From: Symbiodinium natans
Taxonomy: Eukaryota > Sar > Dinophyceae > Suessiales > Symbiodiniaceae
Length of the DNA: 43,372 nucleotides
Direction: 5' to 3'
Assembly (NCBI GenBank): GCA_905221605.1
Contig: CAJNDS010002106.1
Location: 630,001-673,372, forward strand
Shown here: positions 30,001-37,713 of the stretch, one piece after another
How the letters are laid out: each line of letters opens with the position of its first letter
Numbering within the stretch: position 1 is the stretch's first letter
Made by a program: the position numbers and the translations under genes
Notes under the pieces: generated by a model
Told to the model about the DNA's origin: nothing
Databases searched by the model: none
Seen by the model: only the letters and a program-made list of their open reading frames with translations

Positions 30001-30551
30001 TGCGCAAGCTGAAACAGGTTTGGCGATACATCAGAAGAACAATCTGGCTTTCACTTCGATTTGTTGGCAGTACGAGTCGTATAATCACCACCTATGCGGA
30101 CGCCAGCTTTGCGCCCCAAGGTTCTCGTAGTCGGACAGGAATTGCCATCAAGATAGGGACAGACTTGATATCCTGGCGATCAAATCGCCAAACATTAACT
30201 GCATGGAGCACCTGCGAATCTGAGACCGAGGCCATTGCTACAGGGATTCAAGATGCAATTCGCCTTCAGTCGGTCGTCAAAGCCCTCACAAATGTCCACT
30301 ATGACATCGAAGGAGTTTCAGACAGTTCTAGCGCAGTTGTTTTGCTTTGCAAGCCCACAATGTCGACACTGGTTTGGCGCACACGTCATTTTGGCTTACG
30401 TGCAGCATGGATCAGGGACCAGCTCCATCAGCATGCCATCACAATCAGGCATGAAGAGGGCGAGACCTTATGCGCAGATGCTTTGACGAAAGCGCTACCA
30501 AGGGCCAGGCTGGAGCAGATGAGACTTCTCTTGAATCTTTTCGAAGCTTGA
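23874..30551 (+). CDS. Retrotransposon ORF2: Gag-Pol polyprotein with an extra 2OG-Fe(II) dioxygenase-like domain
   Basis: Open from the stop at 23862 to TGA at 30549. Residues are numbered from the GTG at 23874; the first ATG is at 23904. Seen in order: Gag/capsid-like region (about 80-300); Lys/Gly-rich linker (317-350); CCCH finger C371-X8-C380-X4-C385-X3-H389; SAM-like region (about 657-722); aspartic protease motif LLDSGA with D770; dioxygenase-like region (about 985-1120) with H1032-X-D1034, H1098 and R1107; integrase core D1303, D1373, E1409 with exactly 35 residues between the last two; reverse transcriptase with FDISAAFLN (D1786), YGLRRAPRDW and FVDD (D1891, D1892); RNase H D2076, E2115, D2150, D2202. 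The integrase lacks a recognisable HHCC zinc segment. Entry is probably by +1 frameshift from ORF1 or by independent initiation. Family assignment to copia Pol is firm. The SAM-like and dioxygenase calls rest on motifs only. Confidence 0.93.
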   Translation: MSWHRALETRMRLLLGGIRMETSLRIGDPWGLTMPPPGLGSRRQTSSGRPTSPGEPPGTKRVVPEIANGKWKCLTDLPKYHREPGEPWELGMAFTTWKRQILAVCTTVAPEFAAFVEGRFMLAQTRHESRMSGTSPTEVPKLEACFETYEARFVVSLMRILPAEVKDSAVEDAEHKITSLALLEELVHQVQPGGQEEIASLLRYMRSLEPATSARDALECIRRWKLARSRAAALNLPSTAPSEAMRALFNLVKHVERRSDALRTRLSLIKLCPEVQCPVDSGVQTILDTLDKELRQIAADEQLKANKSEQSTSVTAKGKGDKGKDKGKGKDKGKGKDKGKGKGQSSSNASQGKGGGDAPKKDTDNKRDKPCKWHWGAAGCYRQNCPFSHDEKHRPKPKVAAAEEAPALVGAGSSTAAAKPKGQRNPAPKAKASSLFSGSVCKMYRESYGSQSGGSSEDMEPLSETSVITADSDESTPSVMTTSSEGDALVDAVAEAVMRHRALREDLCYLILDHIEYSQWRQAGVVQSRANRRWEAVVTGPNAPQNVALVIWMVLQHEEFAVPLEDIEISETQRILRLDQILVMCSDQVVRDAYLAWCLDVEDGAETFIAVTRSMYEPQVRPYVETPSLSKAAPPRKMPPPHPDHLPDQHRWMVGIEGLIHMRIGDLMRAFNFQQGVEHLDALGVEIAHDLIYVDEEHLCTIPLHARSLLLRVRARLRACEASATPPQGYPGTQAAVQTQSAPAASSSAASSVRRASEYGQSTCEHVLLDSGANEVLRQSIVPPRRTTKLQLTLADNTEIEAGRTREGEVVVAGEGKEVIVGICRLIAIGCEFSWTQRGAWLQLPEQLGETAQWIELEVCNGLPYMSWEVFMALRPLMTKWWKQHQNPFAARACNAEEENVVNQAISWQEVSEIAATVWHTEKDVVQKAEQLAETALTQGHLDFQKVAEVIRNSNLPTRTQPPRTCVKRANHEPLKSWNVGAWRHGGVVGVTSLSSERPNLVKLVNRMLRACCPEATWTSISINDGVTLMPHRDVQNQADTVNLVVCLDDDTLGKGGELWIQNPSGTEYRQVQPGTQMAGQVHDIRHKPMLFNPSLWHGTEPWTGRRLVATAFTAGLWHKLSRQDKTHLRMLGFPMPKESAANAADQLLPQQDQSSQSSHQTSSTADKLEPCEPITTTTTATTTGDVSSGVGVEGHREFWEEVCDAQASVSVDQDSEGVAEFGEDCKDTHARNGPCAFTVDESAEPVLASDLADEVEEALEAVLDDEEKGRQKSLQELIAQGLRHPHRKLKPTDIALGSLSIDIAGPYKEGFGGYKYALIAVFTFQHAGPGLHFVRLLRSRKVDEVQTGTLSILSQLAAMAGSKDFVVRLHSDNALEFITQRFCESINSQGIFKTKTIPHNPASNGRAERAVQSLKRAALAFLIEGGLERRFWPFCMLEASASQRDATLGNKMPKLVPGDSCAVKVPMAEPFEPKVETAKFLARDHETSRGAFVLVKRNGRDQLLRAREPVKLEISGNEKWRPCTLDDKHFWVSSKGRIKEAEEQVELPTFEERLFGPGGEELVFGASLGHGDVVAKAARAAKEKPSGNKQSQEEGKYAHWSLTAEQEALDAERMASILAEQQLVTETVSNEVLTSGSVLSQKKWRESVKGEIDNMNTKEVWIACPKSEARERLGLRRTETLPTPLPMKLVLTRKPLLEGGDLTEERHLQDQVPQAAGDLTGASAQELAELAELAAFKAKCRLVVCGNFEHQPGDDLSSQNVDADTLRFLAHTWASNRKWKGFAFDISAAFLNSWLPEGTRIVMKPPAILVRLGYFDEDTVLIPRKSLYGLRRAPRDWEQERSRKMDGAVLRAGEGDKLGDLVLNPHPDIPGLWTVQAGSEIVGYVTMFVDDGLGIGNEEAMLRVVDHIRNTWKATAQGYMGWDDEQSLSRESLVVPKVTEFIFLGLRITLSAEGLFLDQHRWLAQEIQKRALTQMTGTASLPSLDDAPLEGEARDTAYEANVKACQREVGSMMWAAMRTRPDIQAVVSMTACLVTMCPEYALRKLKQVWRYIRRTIWLSLRFVGSTSRIITTYADASFAPQGSRSRTGIAIKIGTDLISWRSNRQTLTAWSTCESETEAIATGIQDAIRLQSVVKALTNVHYDIEGVSDSSSAVVLLCKPTMSTLVWRTRHFGLRAAWIRDQLHQHAITIRHEEGETLCADALTKALPRARLEQMRLLLNLFEA
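24053..24059 (+). other. Candidate +1 frameshift site between ORF1 and ORF2
   Basis: In the ORF1 frame the sequence reads GCG-AGT-G six bases before the ORF1 stop. Yeast Ty3 shifts +1 at GCG-AGU-U. Skipping one base here enters ORF2 exactly where it begins to look coding (VVPEIANGKW). Another candidate is TCC-AGG-C at 24029-24035, faintly like the Ty1 site. A simple indel lesion or a separately initiated ORF2 would explain the same pattern. Confidence 0.35.
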
Positions 30552-30968
30552 ACACGTCAGCACTACGAAAGCACCCAACAGGATGCTGGTGAAGCAGTAG
30601 TCTATTGTCCCGGACAGTGGTGGTAGAGTATGTTCATATCCAGCGTCGCAGCATGCAGGTTTCAGCCGAAGGAATAGTCCAGCTAAACCTGGAATTCAAT
30701 AGTTGTGAGCATTTCATGTGAGCTGCTTGATTGCGCCGCCGGTGATGCCAATGGGCCATAAGAACGAAGAAGCACCTCGAAACAAGAAAGGTGAGACCGT
30801 AAGTCTCAAAGACCGGATTTCGGGGGCATCCGGCAAGAGCCATAGGCTGGCCAGATCATTGTGTTGCTTCACATTTTGGACGGCAAGTAAAGTAGCTACT
30901 AGTCACTAGATTTGTGCATTTTGAGGCAGTCAGCAGCTTGAGATCCTCCAGCTGTGCCTGAGGAGGAG
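30552..30968 (+). other. Retrotransposon 3' untranslated region with two tandem hairpins
   Basis: 417 bp between the ORF2 stop and the 3' LTR with no ORF of note. It holds GAGAC-CGTAA-GTCTC (30793-30807) and, six bases on, CCGGAT-nine bases-ATCCGG (30813-30833), two perfect small stem-loops. A packaging or RNA-stability role is possible but untested. Confidence 0.5.
30960..30968 (+). promoter_or_regulatory. Polypurine tract
   Basis: GAGGAGGAG, nine purines ending one base before the 3' LTR, the expected place for the plus-strand primer. It is short compared with retroviral tracts but typical of copia elements. Confidence 0.75.
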
Positions 30969-31326
30969 TGTTCATGGATGGTGCACAAATCAGAGAAGTG
31001 TACCAAGTTTGTCAGGCAAGCATGCGTGCTGACACGCACAAATCGAGAAGTGATGTACCGGCCATGATGCATGGCTCAAGCGCAAGGATGACACGAAAAA
31101 CCGAGGTGTGTCGTCGGCTGAAGGGGATGAAGGGATGTTGAGGGTAGGGATAGGCTACCGCGTAGTGCCCTGCTATCCTACACATCTGGTTCTTGACTAT
31201 GCAGTATGATCATCTAGATGACGTACCCATGCAGTTTCGTCGTAGCTCACCGAGTAGTCCAGCACCTTCTCACTACTCTATTGTGACGGCTAGTACCCCA
31301 TCCCCAGTTCAGCGTAACCTTCAACA
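30969..31326 (+). repeat. 3' LTR
   Basis: 358-bp direct copy of the 5' LTR, preceded by the purine run GAGGAGGAG and followed by the target duplication GGTAC. Its embedded ORF1 start reads on into flanking DNA to about 31516; that chimeric frame is a by-product of insertion, not a gene. Confidence 0.95.
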
Positions 31327-31331
31327 GGTAC
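31327..31331. repeat. Target-site duplication, right (GGTAC)
   Basis: Exact partner of 22648-22652, directly abutting the 3' LTR end. Confidence 0.93.
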
Positions 31332-31358
31332 TACACTCTTGGAAACCGGGATGTTTAA

Positions 31359-31472
31359 GGTTAAGGGCTTACGGGGTTACAGGGTTTAAAGGGTTGATAG
31401 GGCGTATATGGCTCATAGGGTTTATAGGGTTTATGGGGTTTGTAGGGTTTTTCGGGTTTGTAGGGCTTAGGG
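31359..31472 (+). repeat. Degenerate GGGTTTATA-type repeat
   Basis: Short units GGGTTTATA/GGGTTTGTA, close to the complement of the 31797 minisatellite and to the telomere-type unit, starting about 30 bp after the retrotransposon. Confidence 0.55.
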
Positions 31473-31728
31473 TTGCTCATGCGCGGCACTCAAATCCCGC
31501 AACCCTCAACCCCTAGGGAAGCAGCTCGGGCCTTAGCGGTCGACCCTAGAAAAACCCGAAGGGGAGGGGCCTCCTAACTATGGCAACTCTAGGGGACTCG
31601 TATCCTAAGTGCTGCTACTACTCATAACCTCGATCTAGGCGCGCAACCCTATACGGTACCTAGTGGGGGGTAGCAGCCCTCAACCCTCAACCCTCTTAGG
31701 GCCACAGTGGGGCCCATTCAGGGGCTTC

Positions 31729-31749
31729 TCCGTGGCTTTTTGGCTCGAG
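31729..31749 (+). other. Possible spliced-leader relic
   Basis: CCGTGGCTTTTTGGCTCGAG resembles the dinoflagellate spliced leader CCGTAGCCATTTTGGCTCAAG (known family, from memory) with three substitutions and one missing base. Relics like this mark reinserted processed transcripts in dinoflagellates. Chance is not excluded. Confidence 0.3.
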
Positions 31750-31796
31750 GAACCATCCGGTGGCTTCCTCCAAAGGCTCCGAAACGGCAAGGAACT

Positions 31797-31998
31797 GCCC
31801 TAAGCCCCATAAGCCCGTTAAGCCCTATAAGCCCCATGAGGCCCATAAGCCCTATGAGCCCAATGAGCCCCATAAGCTCTATAAGCGCCATAAGCCCCAT
31901 AAGCCCCATCAGCCCTATGAGCCCTCTTGGCCCTATGATCCCTTTGAGCCCTATAAGCCCTACTAGCCCCACAAGCCCTATAAGCCTCAGTAACCCTT
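31797..31998 (+). repeat. 9-bp minisatellite, CCCTATAAG type
   Basis: About 22 imperfect units (CCCCATAAG, CCCTATGAG and similar). Being a multiple of three it stays open in several frames and yields spurious Ser-Pro-Ile or Lys-Pro-Tyr repeats. Confidence 0.85.
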
Positions 31999-32188
31999 AA
32001 CCCTGACGCCCTGAGAACAACCTTCGCTAGCTCAGCTAGCTCAGAGGCTGCCAAGTGACGTGACCAGCGACTTCGGAAGTGGCAGGTCTTTCACCTACAA
32101 CACAAAGTTTAGGGGTTTCAGGGTTTTGGGGTTTTGGGGTTTAGAGTCTAAGTTTGGATCTTAGAGTTGAGAGTTTAGGGTTTGATTG

Positions 32189-32303
32189 CTAGACCTAAGA
32201 GTAACCTAGCTGTCAATAGGCTGCCCTTTTTTGGGTTTTAAAGGGGAGTATAAGGGGCCCTAAACCCCCAAAAAAGGGAATAAGGGCCTACTCCGGGTCC
32301 TAG
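32189..32303. mobile_element. TIR element family 1
   Basis: 115 bp, ends CTAGACCTAAGAGTAACC / CTACTCCGGGTCCTAG. Confidence 0.6.
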
Positions 32304-32550
32304 AACACTCAAAAAATGTGAAGTGCACATGTATCTTAATGTACACAGGGGACCACTAAAATAAGGTAACAGCGCCTGGTGTGAGACGTGTGTTTGGTGG
32401 CATTGCAAGAACCAGGAGTGTGCGAAAACCTAGGGAAAATGCATATTCATGCGTGAGGCCGAAAGTGTGTAACAGGGTTAAACCCCCCAAAAGAGGAAGG
32501 ATACTCCCTTATACACAAGACCCCAATAAGGTACCCCGAAGATCATAAAC

Positions 32551-32622
32551 CCACACACACACACACACACATATAAATAAATAAATATATATATATATAT
32601 GTATATACATATATATATATAT
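32551..32622. repeat. CA, ATAA and TA microsatellites
   Basis: (CA)n, then (AAAT)-like, then (TA)n. Confidence 0.88.
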
Positions 32623-33111
32623 GTTGAGGATTCAGGGTTGTCGAGGCCATTCCACATGGGGCTTGGGGCTTGAAACCATGCACCCCCGACCCCCCTAACT
32701 CTAAACCTCAAGCCCAAACTCAAAGCCGCAAATCCCAACCCTGAACCCATCGGGTTTAGGGTTTAGGGTCGCCGTTCTTGGTCTGGAATGGTGGTTTGCT
32801 GAGGTTTTCAAGCCTGAAGCTGCACGCCCCGCGTGTTTAGGGTCTACGAGGCTTTAGGCTTTGGGGTTCAACGAGCTCTTCTTGGAACCGCCGCAAAGAT
32901 CAAGTTATGCGGCTCGGACTTTGGAGACACTCCTGAATTTTAGGAATATACCCGAGGCCTTCTTGCCGTAAACCCTTAGCCCCAAACCCTACAGACCCAA
33001 ACCGCTGAACCTTAAAACCCTCCCAAGCCCACTGCACCTGCCCTGTATTTCAGACCCTAAACCCTAAACCCCAAACCCTAAACCCCAAAACCCAAAACCC
33101 TGAACCCCAGC

Positions 33112-33184
33112 CTTGTATCTCTTCAAGAACTCCGCGAGATCCATGGCGTTTTTGGGGGGAGGCCCCGGGTCGGAAGAAGTGTGT
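33112..33184 (-). CDS. Exon candidate beyond the retrotransposon
   Basis: Minus strand: pyrimidine-rich tract then GGCGACAG|A; 73 nt reading HTSSDPGPPPKNAMDLAEFL then KRYK, ending at a possible GC donor (GCTGGG). Mostly G/C third positions. An AEFLKRYK-type helix before a CBS pair would be plausible, which would place the copia element in the intron between this exon and 21803. That link is inferred. Confidence 0.4.
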
Positions 33185-33216
33185 CTGTCGCCAGCCAAGA
33201 AGCAGCAGACGGGGAG

Positions 33217-33303
33217 GGTTTAGGGTTTAGGGTTTAGGGTTTAGGGTTTAGGGTTTAGGGTTTAGGGTTTAGGGTTTAGGGTTCAGGGTTCAGAGTTTAG
33301 GGC
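33217..33303 (+). repeat. Telomere-type array capping a truncated TIR element
   Basis: About twelve units, last ones TTCAGGG. Confidence 0.94.
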
Positions 33304-33391
33304 TATGTTTAAAGTGTGCACCTTCAGTTCTATAGGGGATTATCGTATCCCAACAAGTTTAAAAGTGTACCCATTCAGCTACTCAGTTTAG
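33304..33391. mobile_element. TIR element family 6, left end replaced by an array
   Basis: Matches 19338-19418 (AAAGTGTGCACCTTCAGTTC, ATCGTATCCCAA, CATTCAGCTACTCAGTT) but the left inverted end is absent; a TTTAGGG array (33217-33303) stops where homology begins. Confidence 0.55.
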
Positions 33392-33607
33392 GGTGTTTTT
33401 TTTTGGTACACTTCTCGACTTGTCAGGATTTTAGGGTATAGGTCTTTGGGTTTGAGGGGGCTTTATGGGACCTTATAGGCTCTTGTGGAAGGGTCATTCT
33501 CGGTGTGTCTGTCGCGTGCGCAGGGTTTTGCAGGGCAAACTCGAGCTTACAGGGTGTTGTCGGCCTGAAACTAGGGCTCCTCACTACCATCCCCAAGGGG
33601 CTTCAGG

Positions 33608-33702
33608 CCCTAAACCCTAAACCCTAAACCCTAAACCCTAAACCCTGAACCCTGAACCCTGAACCCGAAACCCTGAACCCTGAACCCTAAACCCTAAACC
33701 CA
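33608..33702 (-). repeat. Telomere-type array
   Basis: About thirteen units with a CCCTGAA block in the middle. Confidence 0.94.
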
Positions 33703-34237
33703 CCCCTCGTTCGGGGCTTCTTGCCCAGCGTTTCAAGGCTCTAACCTCAACGCCTTGGGGTTTGTGGGCTTTTTGGGGTTTAAGGTTCATAGGGCTTAGT
33801 GGCTTTTGGTGTCGGACTGAGTCCCGCCATTGGCTTGCAAGGCTAGCAGGGTCTGGTGCAAAGCACGCCTATGCCAGGAGTTGATGGGGCGTGACGGGGG
33901 GGTTGCAGAGTTTGGCTCATTGTTGATTCCCGTTTTGCCCCAAACCCTAAACCCTAAACCCTTTTGCATCCAGGTCTCTTGCAGTCAGCCGGGTAAGTGG
34001 GAAAGAGCAACCCTAAACCCTAAAACCCCTAAACCCCTAAAGCACTAAAGCCGCAAAACCCTAAACCCCAAAACCCTAAACCTTGGACCCCTTAACCCCT
34101 AAACCCTGAGCCCCTACACCCGAAACTTCAACACAGTGGAGAGGAGCAGCCCCATCCGCCGCGGACTTCCGGAAGAAACCCACCTTCGGTGCGGCGGGGG
34201 GAGGGGAAGAGTGATGCTTGGGGCCTTTGGTGTTTGG

Positions 34238-34352
34238 GGTTTAGGGTTTAGGGTTTCGGGTTTAGGGTTTCGGTGTTAGGGTTTAGGGTTTAGGGTTTAG
34301 GGTTTAGGGTTTAGGGTTTAGGGTTTAGGGTTTAGGGTTTCGGGTTTAGGGC
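34238..34352 (+). repeat. Telomere-type array
   Basis: About sixteen units, TTTCGGG near both edges. Confidence 0.94.
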
Positions 34353-35049
34353 TTTAAGCAGAACTGCTTCAGGAGGTCGGGGGTCGAGGGGACTGTTGCG
34401 ATGCAGTTGAGGGTTGAGGGGTTTAGAGTTGAGTGAGAGCTCAGTCGCTGTCATTTGTTGACAGATTTTGGGTGGGGAAGGGTTGGGGGGCGGGAGATTC
34501 CGGTTGGCTAGCCTCTAAGCCTCTACCCTAAACCCCAAACCCTAAATCCTGTTGGGTGCCGCAGTTGATTTCATTCAAGTCTGTCCTGGGGCGACCGATC
34601 GAATGCCATTTCAAACCCTCTTCCTCAAACCTGAACCTTGTGCATGCATGCCGTATGAACTAGACCCTAAACCCTTTCTTGGAACCCGCGCTAAGCCTGA
34701 GGCCTGTGACGGGCAAGCACGCCAAGCAACCCCAAAACCCTAAACAGCAAGCTCCTAAACCCCAAACCCTACAAACCCTAAACCCCTAAACCCCTTTTGC
34801 CAGAGGGCCCTCCTACGTGCATAAAAGCTGCATCACAGGCCCGCGAAAGAGCAACAGCATCATCCCATTCGGGCTTAGCTAGAGCACCACTTGACATGTT
34901 TCAGCTGCGAGCGTCGGCAAAACCAGAAGCTCGAAGGAAAAGGGTGTCTTGAGCATCATCAACCTCTGCATCAAGAGGCCTTGGTCAACGTCCGAGTGAA
35001 GAAGTCCACGTTCTCACCGCTCGCCTGCAGACAAAGGATTGAAGACTCG

Positions 35050-35153
35050 TACGAGTTGGGATGTTCCCCCTCACGCTACCAGCTCCTTATTAGCCCTGTT
35101 TCAATCCCGATTAAGGACTGTTCTTAGTCTCAGGGGGAACATCCCAACTCGTA
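35050..35153. mobile_element. TIR element family 3 with perfect 22-bp inverted ends
   Basis: 104 bp; GAGTTGGGATGTTCCCCCT and its exact complement at the other end, inside GTAC on both sides (likely TA or GTAC target). No ORF; non-autonomous. Confidence 0.8.
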
Positions 35154-36067
35154 CCCCTAAGGTTGTACCCCCTAAAGGTTTCCCTTCACATACTCATAGC
35201 ATGGCCCTTGTATTCCCTTCGAGATACTCAAAAAAGGTGCCCAGATGAAAGGTTGCCACCTCAGGGGTTCCAAGGCAAACGCCTTGATGGAGGGTGGACA
35301 AGGATTCCAGGGTCTGGGCGCTTAGGGTTTAGGGTTTAGGGTTTAGGGTTTAGGGTTTAGGGTTGCCGTTTCGTTCCTGAGAGAGATTAGTGCATGCTGC
35401 AGGCCTTGTTGCCACTGAGACCTATCCCTCTCCTATGAAGCCCCAATGTACCCCAAAGTTTAGTACCTATGTTACAAATGCTCAGACTCCTGGCTATGGC
35501 CCCTAAAAAGAACCATAAGCAAGCAAACGAATTCCACGAAGGCATAAATTACAGACATAAACAGTCTGAAATCTGTTTGTCATGACCACACACACACAAA
35601 CACAAATGACAAAGGTCTACAGTACCCTATAAACCCTACATCGGATGCGCATTGCACAGGTGCAAAAAACCAGGGCGCCATGGTCTCGTGTTGAGATCAA
35701 AACGTACGATTCACCACCCGACTTGCCGCATGCACACTGCTTCAGATCCGGCTTTGTTTTCAGACCAAAGCCCCAAAACCCCAACCCCAACCCCTGCGGA
35801 CCCCTACCATAAACCTCCAAACCCAAGTTCACTGATAAGGCGTCTGGGGATGAAAAATTATCTCATAACCCTAGGAAAAACATCACACACACACACACCC
35901 TATATGTACCCATCTCTCTTGCTGATAAGGCCCCCTTATCCCGAAACCCTAAACCCTAAACCCTAAACCCTTATAAAGCAAAAGCAGAAAACGGCCATGG
36001 CCTTGGACTGACATCTCTGGAACCTTTCCTCTCGCTGCCTGTGCTTGGAATGTGGGCTCTCTGAGAA

Positions 36068-36186
36068 ACCCCTAAACCCTAAACCCTAAACCCCTAAACC
36101 CCTAAACCCCTAAACCCCTAAACCCCTAAACCCTAAACCCTATAAACCCTAAATCCTAAACCCTAAACCCTAAAACCTAAACCCTG
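36068..36186 (-). repeat. Telomere-type array, 8-bp variant block
   Basis: Five consecutive CCCCTAAA inside CCCTAAA. Confidence 0.93.
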
Positions 36187-36454
36187 TTTTTGAAGCTGGA
36201 CTCGCTGACTGCCAGACGCCCGCCTAAACCCGAAACCCTAAACCCTGAACCCTTCGGCTCAGGCTGGCTTGAAGTTTCTCGGGCTCGGGGTTTGCCGAAG
36301 CTGGTGAATTTGGGGGCACCCGAATCCTGGCCTGAGGTGCGCCGAAACCCCATGCAAAGAGACAAACCTGTAGGGCAGCAGTTCAACCCAAGGCCCCTTT
36401 CCATGTACCTCACGCCTAAAACCCTCAACCCTTAAAAACCCTTAAGACCCGCAA

Positions 36455-36525
36455 AACACTAAAAAAAAAAAAACACCCCCCCCCCAAAAAAAAAAAAAAA
36501 AAAAAACTAAACTAAAAAACCCTTT
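36455..36525. repeat. A and C homopolymer cluster
   Basis: A run, C10, then about 23 A, then AAACT repeats, in a degenerate CCCTTAAA background to 36600. Confidence 0.85.
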
Positions 36526-36865
36526 TAAAAGAACCTTAAAACCCTTGAAACCCTAAAATCCTTAAACAAATGATAATTCAAACCTTATAAACCAACAGCT
36601 TTGATGAAACCCCTGTCACAGGATGCTCAGGAACCCTAAACCCTGAACCCTAAACCCTAAACCCTAAACCCTAAACCGGCGACTTGGGGCGGGCAGTCTT
36701 CGGCGGCGAGTCGGCCCATATCTTACTACTATTTGCTTTAAACACTTAAGGTTTTAAGGTTTAGGAATCAGGGTAGTGACAAGGGCACCTGTGCATTGGC
36801 CTCAAGTCATGAGCTCATACACACCCCCCATGTCTAAACCCAGGACCAGGACCATTCTAAGGGTG

Positions 36866-36914
36866 GTTTAGGGTTTAGGGTTTAGGGTTTAGGGTTTAGG
36901 GTTTAGGGTTTAGC
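36866..36914 (+). repeat. Telomere-type array
   Basis: Seven perfect units. Confidence 0.94.
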
Positions 36915-37000
36915 CCTGAGAGACAATGGGAAGTCGAAACCCTAGCACTTACCGGAGCTTGGGGTTCGCATCACAGGAGATACGTTAGAAATCCAAGGCT

Positions 37001-37117
37001 TGGGTTTAGGGTTTAGGGTTTAGGGTTTAGGGTTTAGGGTTTAGGGTTTAGGGTTTAGGGTTTAGGGTTTAGGGTTTAGGGTTTAGGGTTTAGGGTTTAG
37101 GGTTTAGGGTTTAGGGG
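37001..37117 (+). repeat. Telomere-type array, long and uniform
   Basis: About sixteen perfect units. Confidence 0.96.
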
Positions 37118-37347
37118 TTCACAGGGTTCTCCGCAAGGCAGAACCGGTTCAGGTTGTGTCGCCTGCCGGCGCTGCAGTTGTGATATGTCGGATGTGCCAG
37201 GCTTGGGGTTTACATCGAGGTGAACGGGTTAGGCCTGAGTTAGGCCTGAGGACTTAGGTGTCGCAAGAAACCCTGAACCAGAAACCCACAACCTGACCTC
37301 GCCACCCCACCTCTACAACACCCTACACCCACGCGATGACGTCGCTA

Positions 37348-37456
37348 AACCCTAAACCCTAAACCCTAAACCCAAAAAATACAACCCTAAACCCTAAACC
37401 CTAGACCCTAAACCCAACGCCCAAAACCCTAAACCCTAAACCCTAACCCTAAACCC
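37348..37456 (-). repeat. Telomere-type array
   Basis: Three sub-blocks separated by short unrelated DNA; ends at exon 37459. Confidence 0.9.
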
Positions 37457-37458
37457 AC

Positions 37459-37554
37459 GCGAAATGACTTCCCAGGCGCTTGTAGTCATTCCAGAACTCC
37501 TTCTTTCGGCGCTCCTCCGCTAACTTCTCCAGCCGCGCCTGTCGCTTGCTTCTT
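37459..37554 (-). CDS. Exon candidate, charged helix
   Basis: 96 nt on the minus strand reading RRSKRQARLEKLAEERRKKE then FWNDYKRLGSHFA, clearly coding-like with high third-position GC. The acceptor AG (37555-37556) follows the end of a TIR element (CCTCCAAGC|AG), exactly as at 12339. Donor GC|GTGGGT at 37458. No family recognised; may belong to a different gene from the CBS exons. Confidence 0.5.
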
Positions 37555-37556
37555 CT

Positions 37557-37713
37557 GCTTGGAGGTTCAGGGTTTAGGGTTGAGGGTTTAGGGTTTAGGG
37601 TTCAGGGTTTAGGGTAACTGTACTTATAACCATATTGTGGCACTTAAGGGGCTTATAAGTGGGCTTATTAAGTACAGCTATAATTGGTTAGTAAGTACCA
37701 TGAACCTCGAAGT
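37557..37713. mobile_element. TIR element family 5, second copy with array, at a splice acceptor
   Basis: Left end GCTTGGAGGTTCA, right end CATGAACCTCGAAGT. A TTTAGGG array (37570-37615) again follows GGTTCA and is followed by ACTGTACTTATAACC. Minus-strand end CCTCCAAGC is followed by AG and exon 37554. Confidence 0.7.
37570..37615 (+). repeat. Telomere-type array inside TIR family 5
   Basis: Six units with TTGAGGG and TTCAGGG. Confidence 0.92.

Larger units (their letters stand above)
22653..31326 (+). mobile_element. Complete Ty1/copia-type LTR retrotransposon
   Basis: An 8674-bp element bounded by two 358-bp direct LTRs (22653-23010, 30969-31326) with TG...CA ends, flanked by the perfect 5-bp duplication GGTAC (22648-22652 and 31327-31331). 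The LTRs look identical by eye, so insertion should be recent. Integrase precedes reverse transcriptase, the copia order. Both ORFs are open and every catalytic residue I looked for is present, so it may be autonomous and active, subject to the ORF1/ORF2 frame break. It lies antisense to the minus-strand CBS exons and probably sits in an intron. It contains no TTTAGGG arrays, unlike the DNA on both sides, consistent with a late arrival. Confidence 0.95.
31332..33110. other. Spacer right of the retrotransposon
   Basis: Two short-unit minisatellites, TIR family 1 at 32189, a CA/TA microsatellite, and open but unassigned stretches near 31700-31790 and 32860-32960. Confidence 0.6.

Noticed and set aside
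31193-31516. 107-codon plus-strand ORF starting like ORF1
   Set aside because: It is the coding tail of the 3' LTR reading into flanking repeat DNA.
31707-32054. Ser-Pro-Ile, Lys-Pro-Tyr and Gly-Leu repeat ORFs
   Set aside because: Open frames through a 9-bp minisatellite in several phases at once; no sign of selection on one frame.
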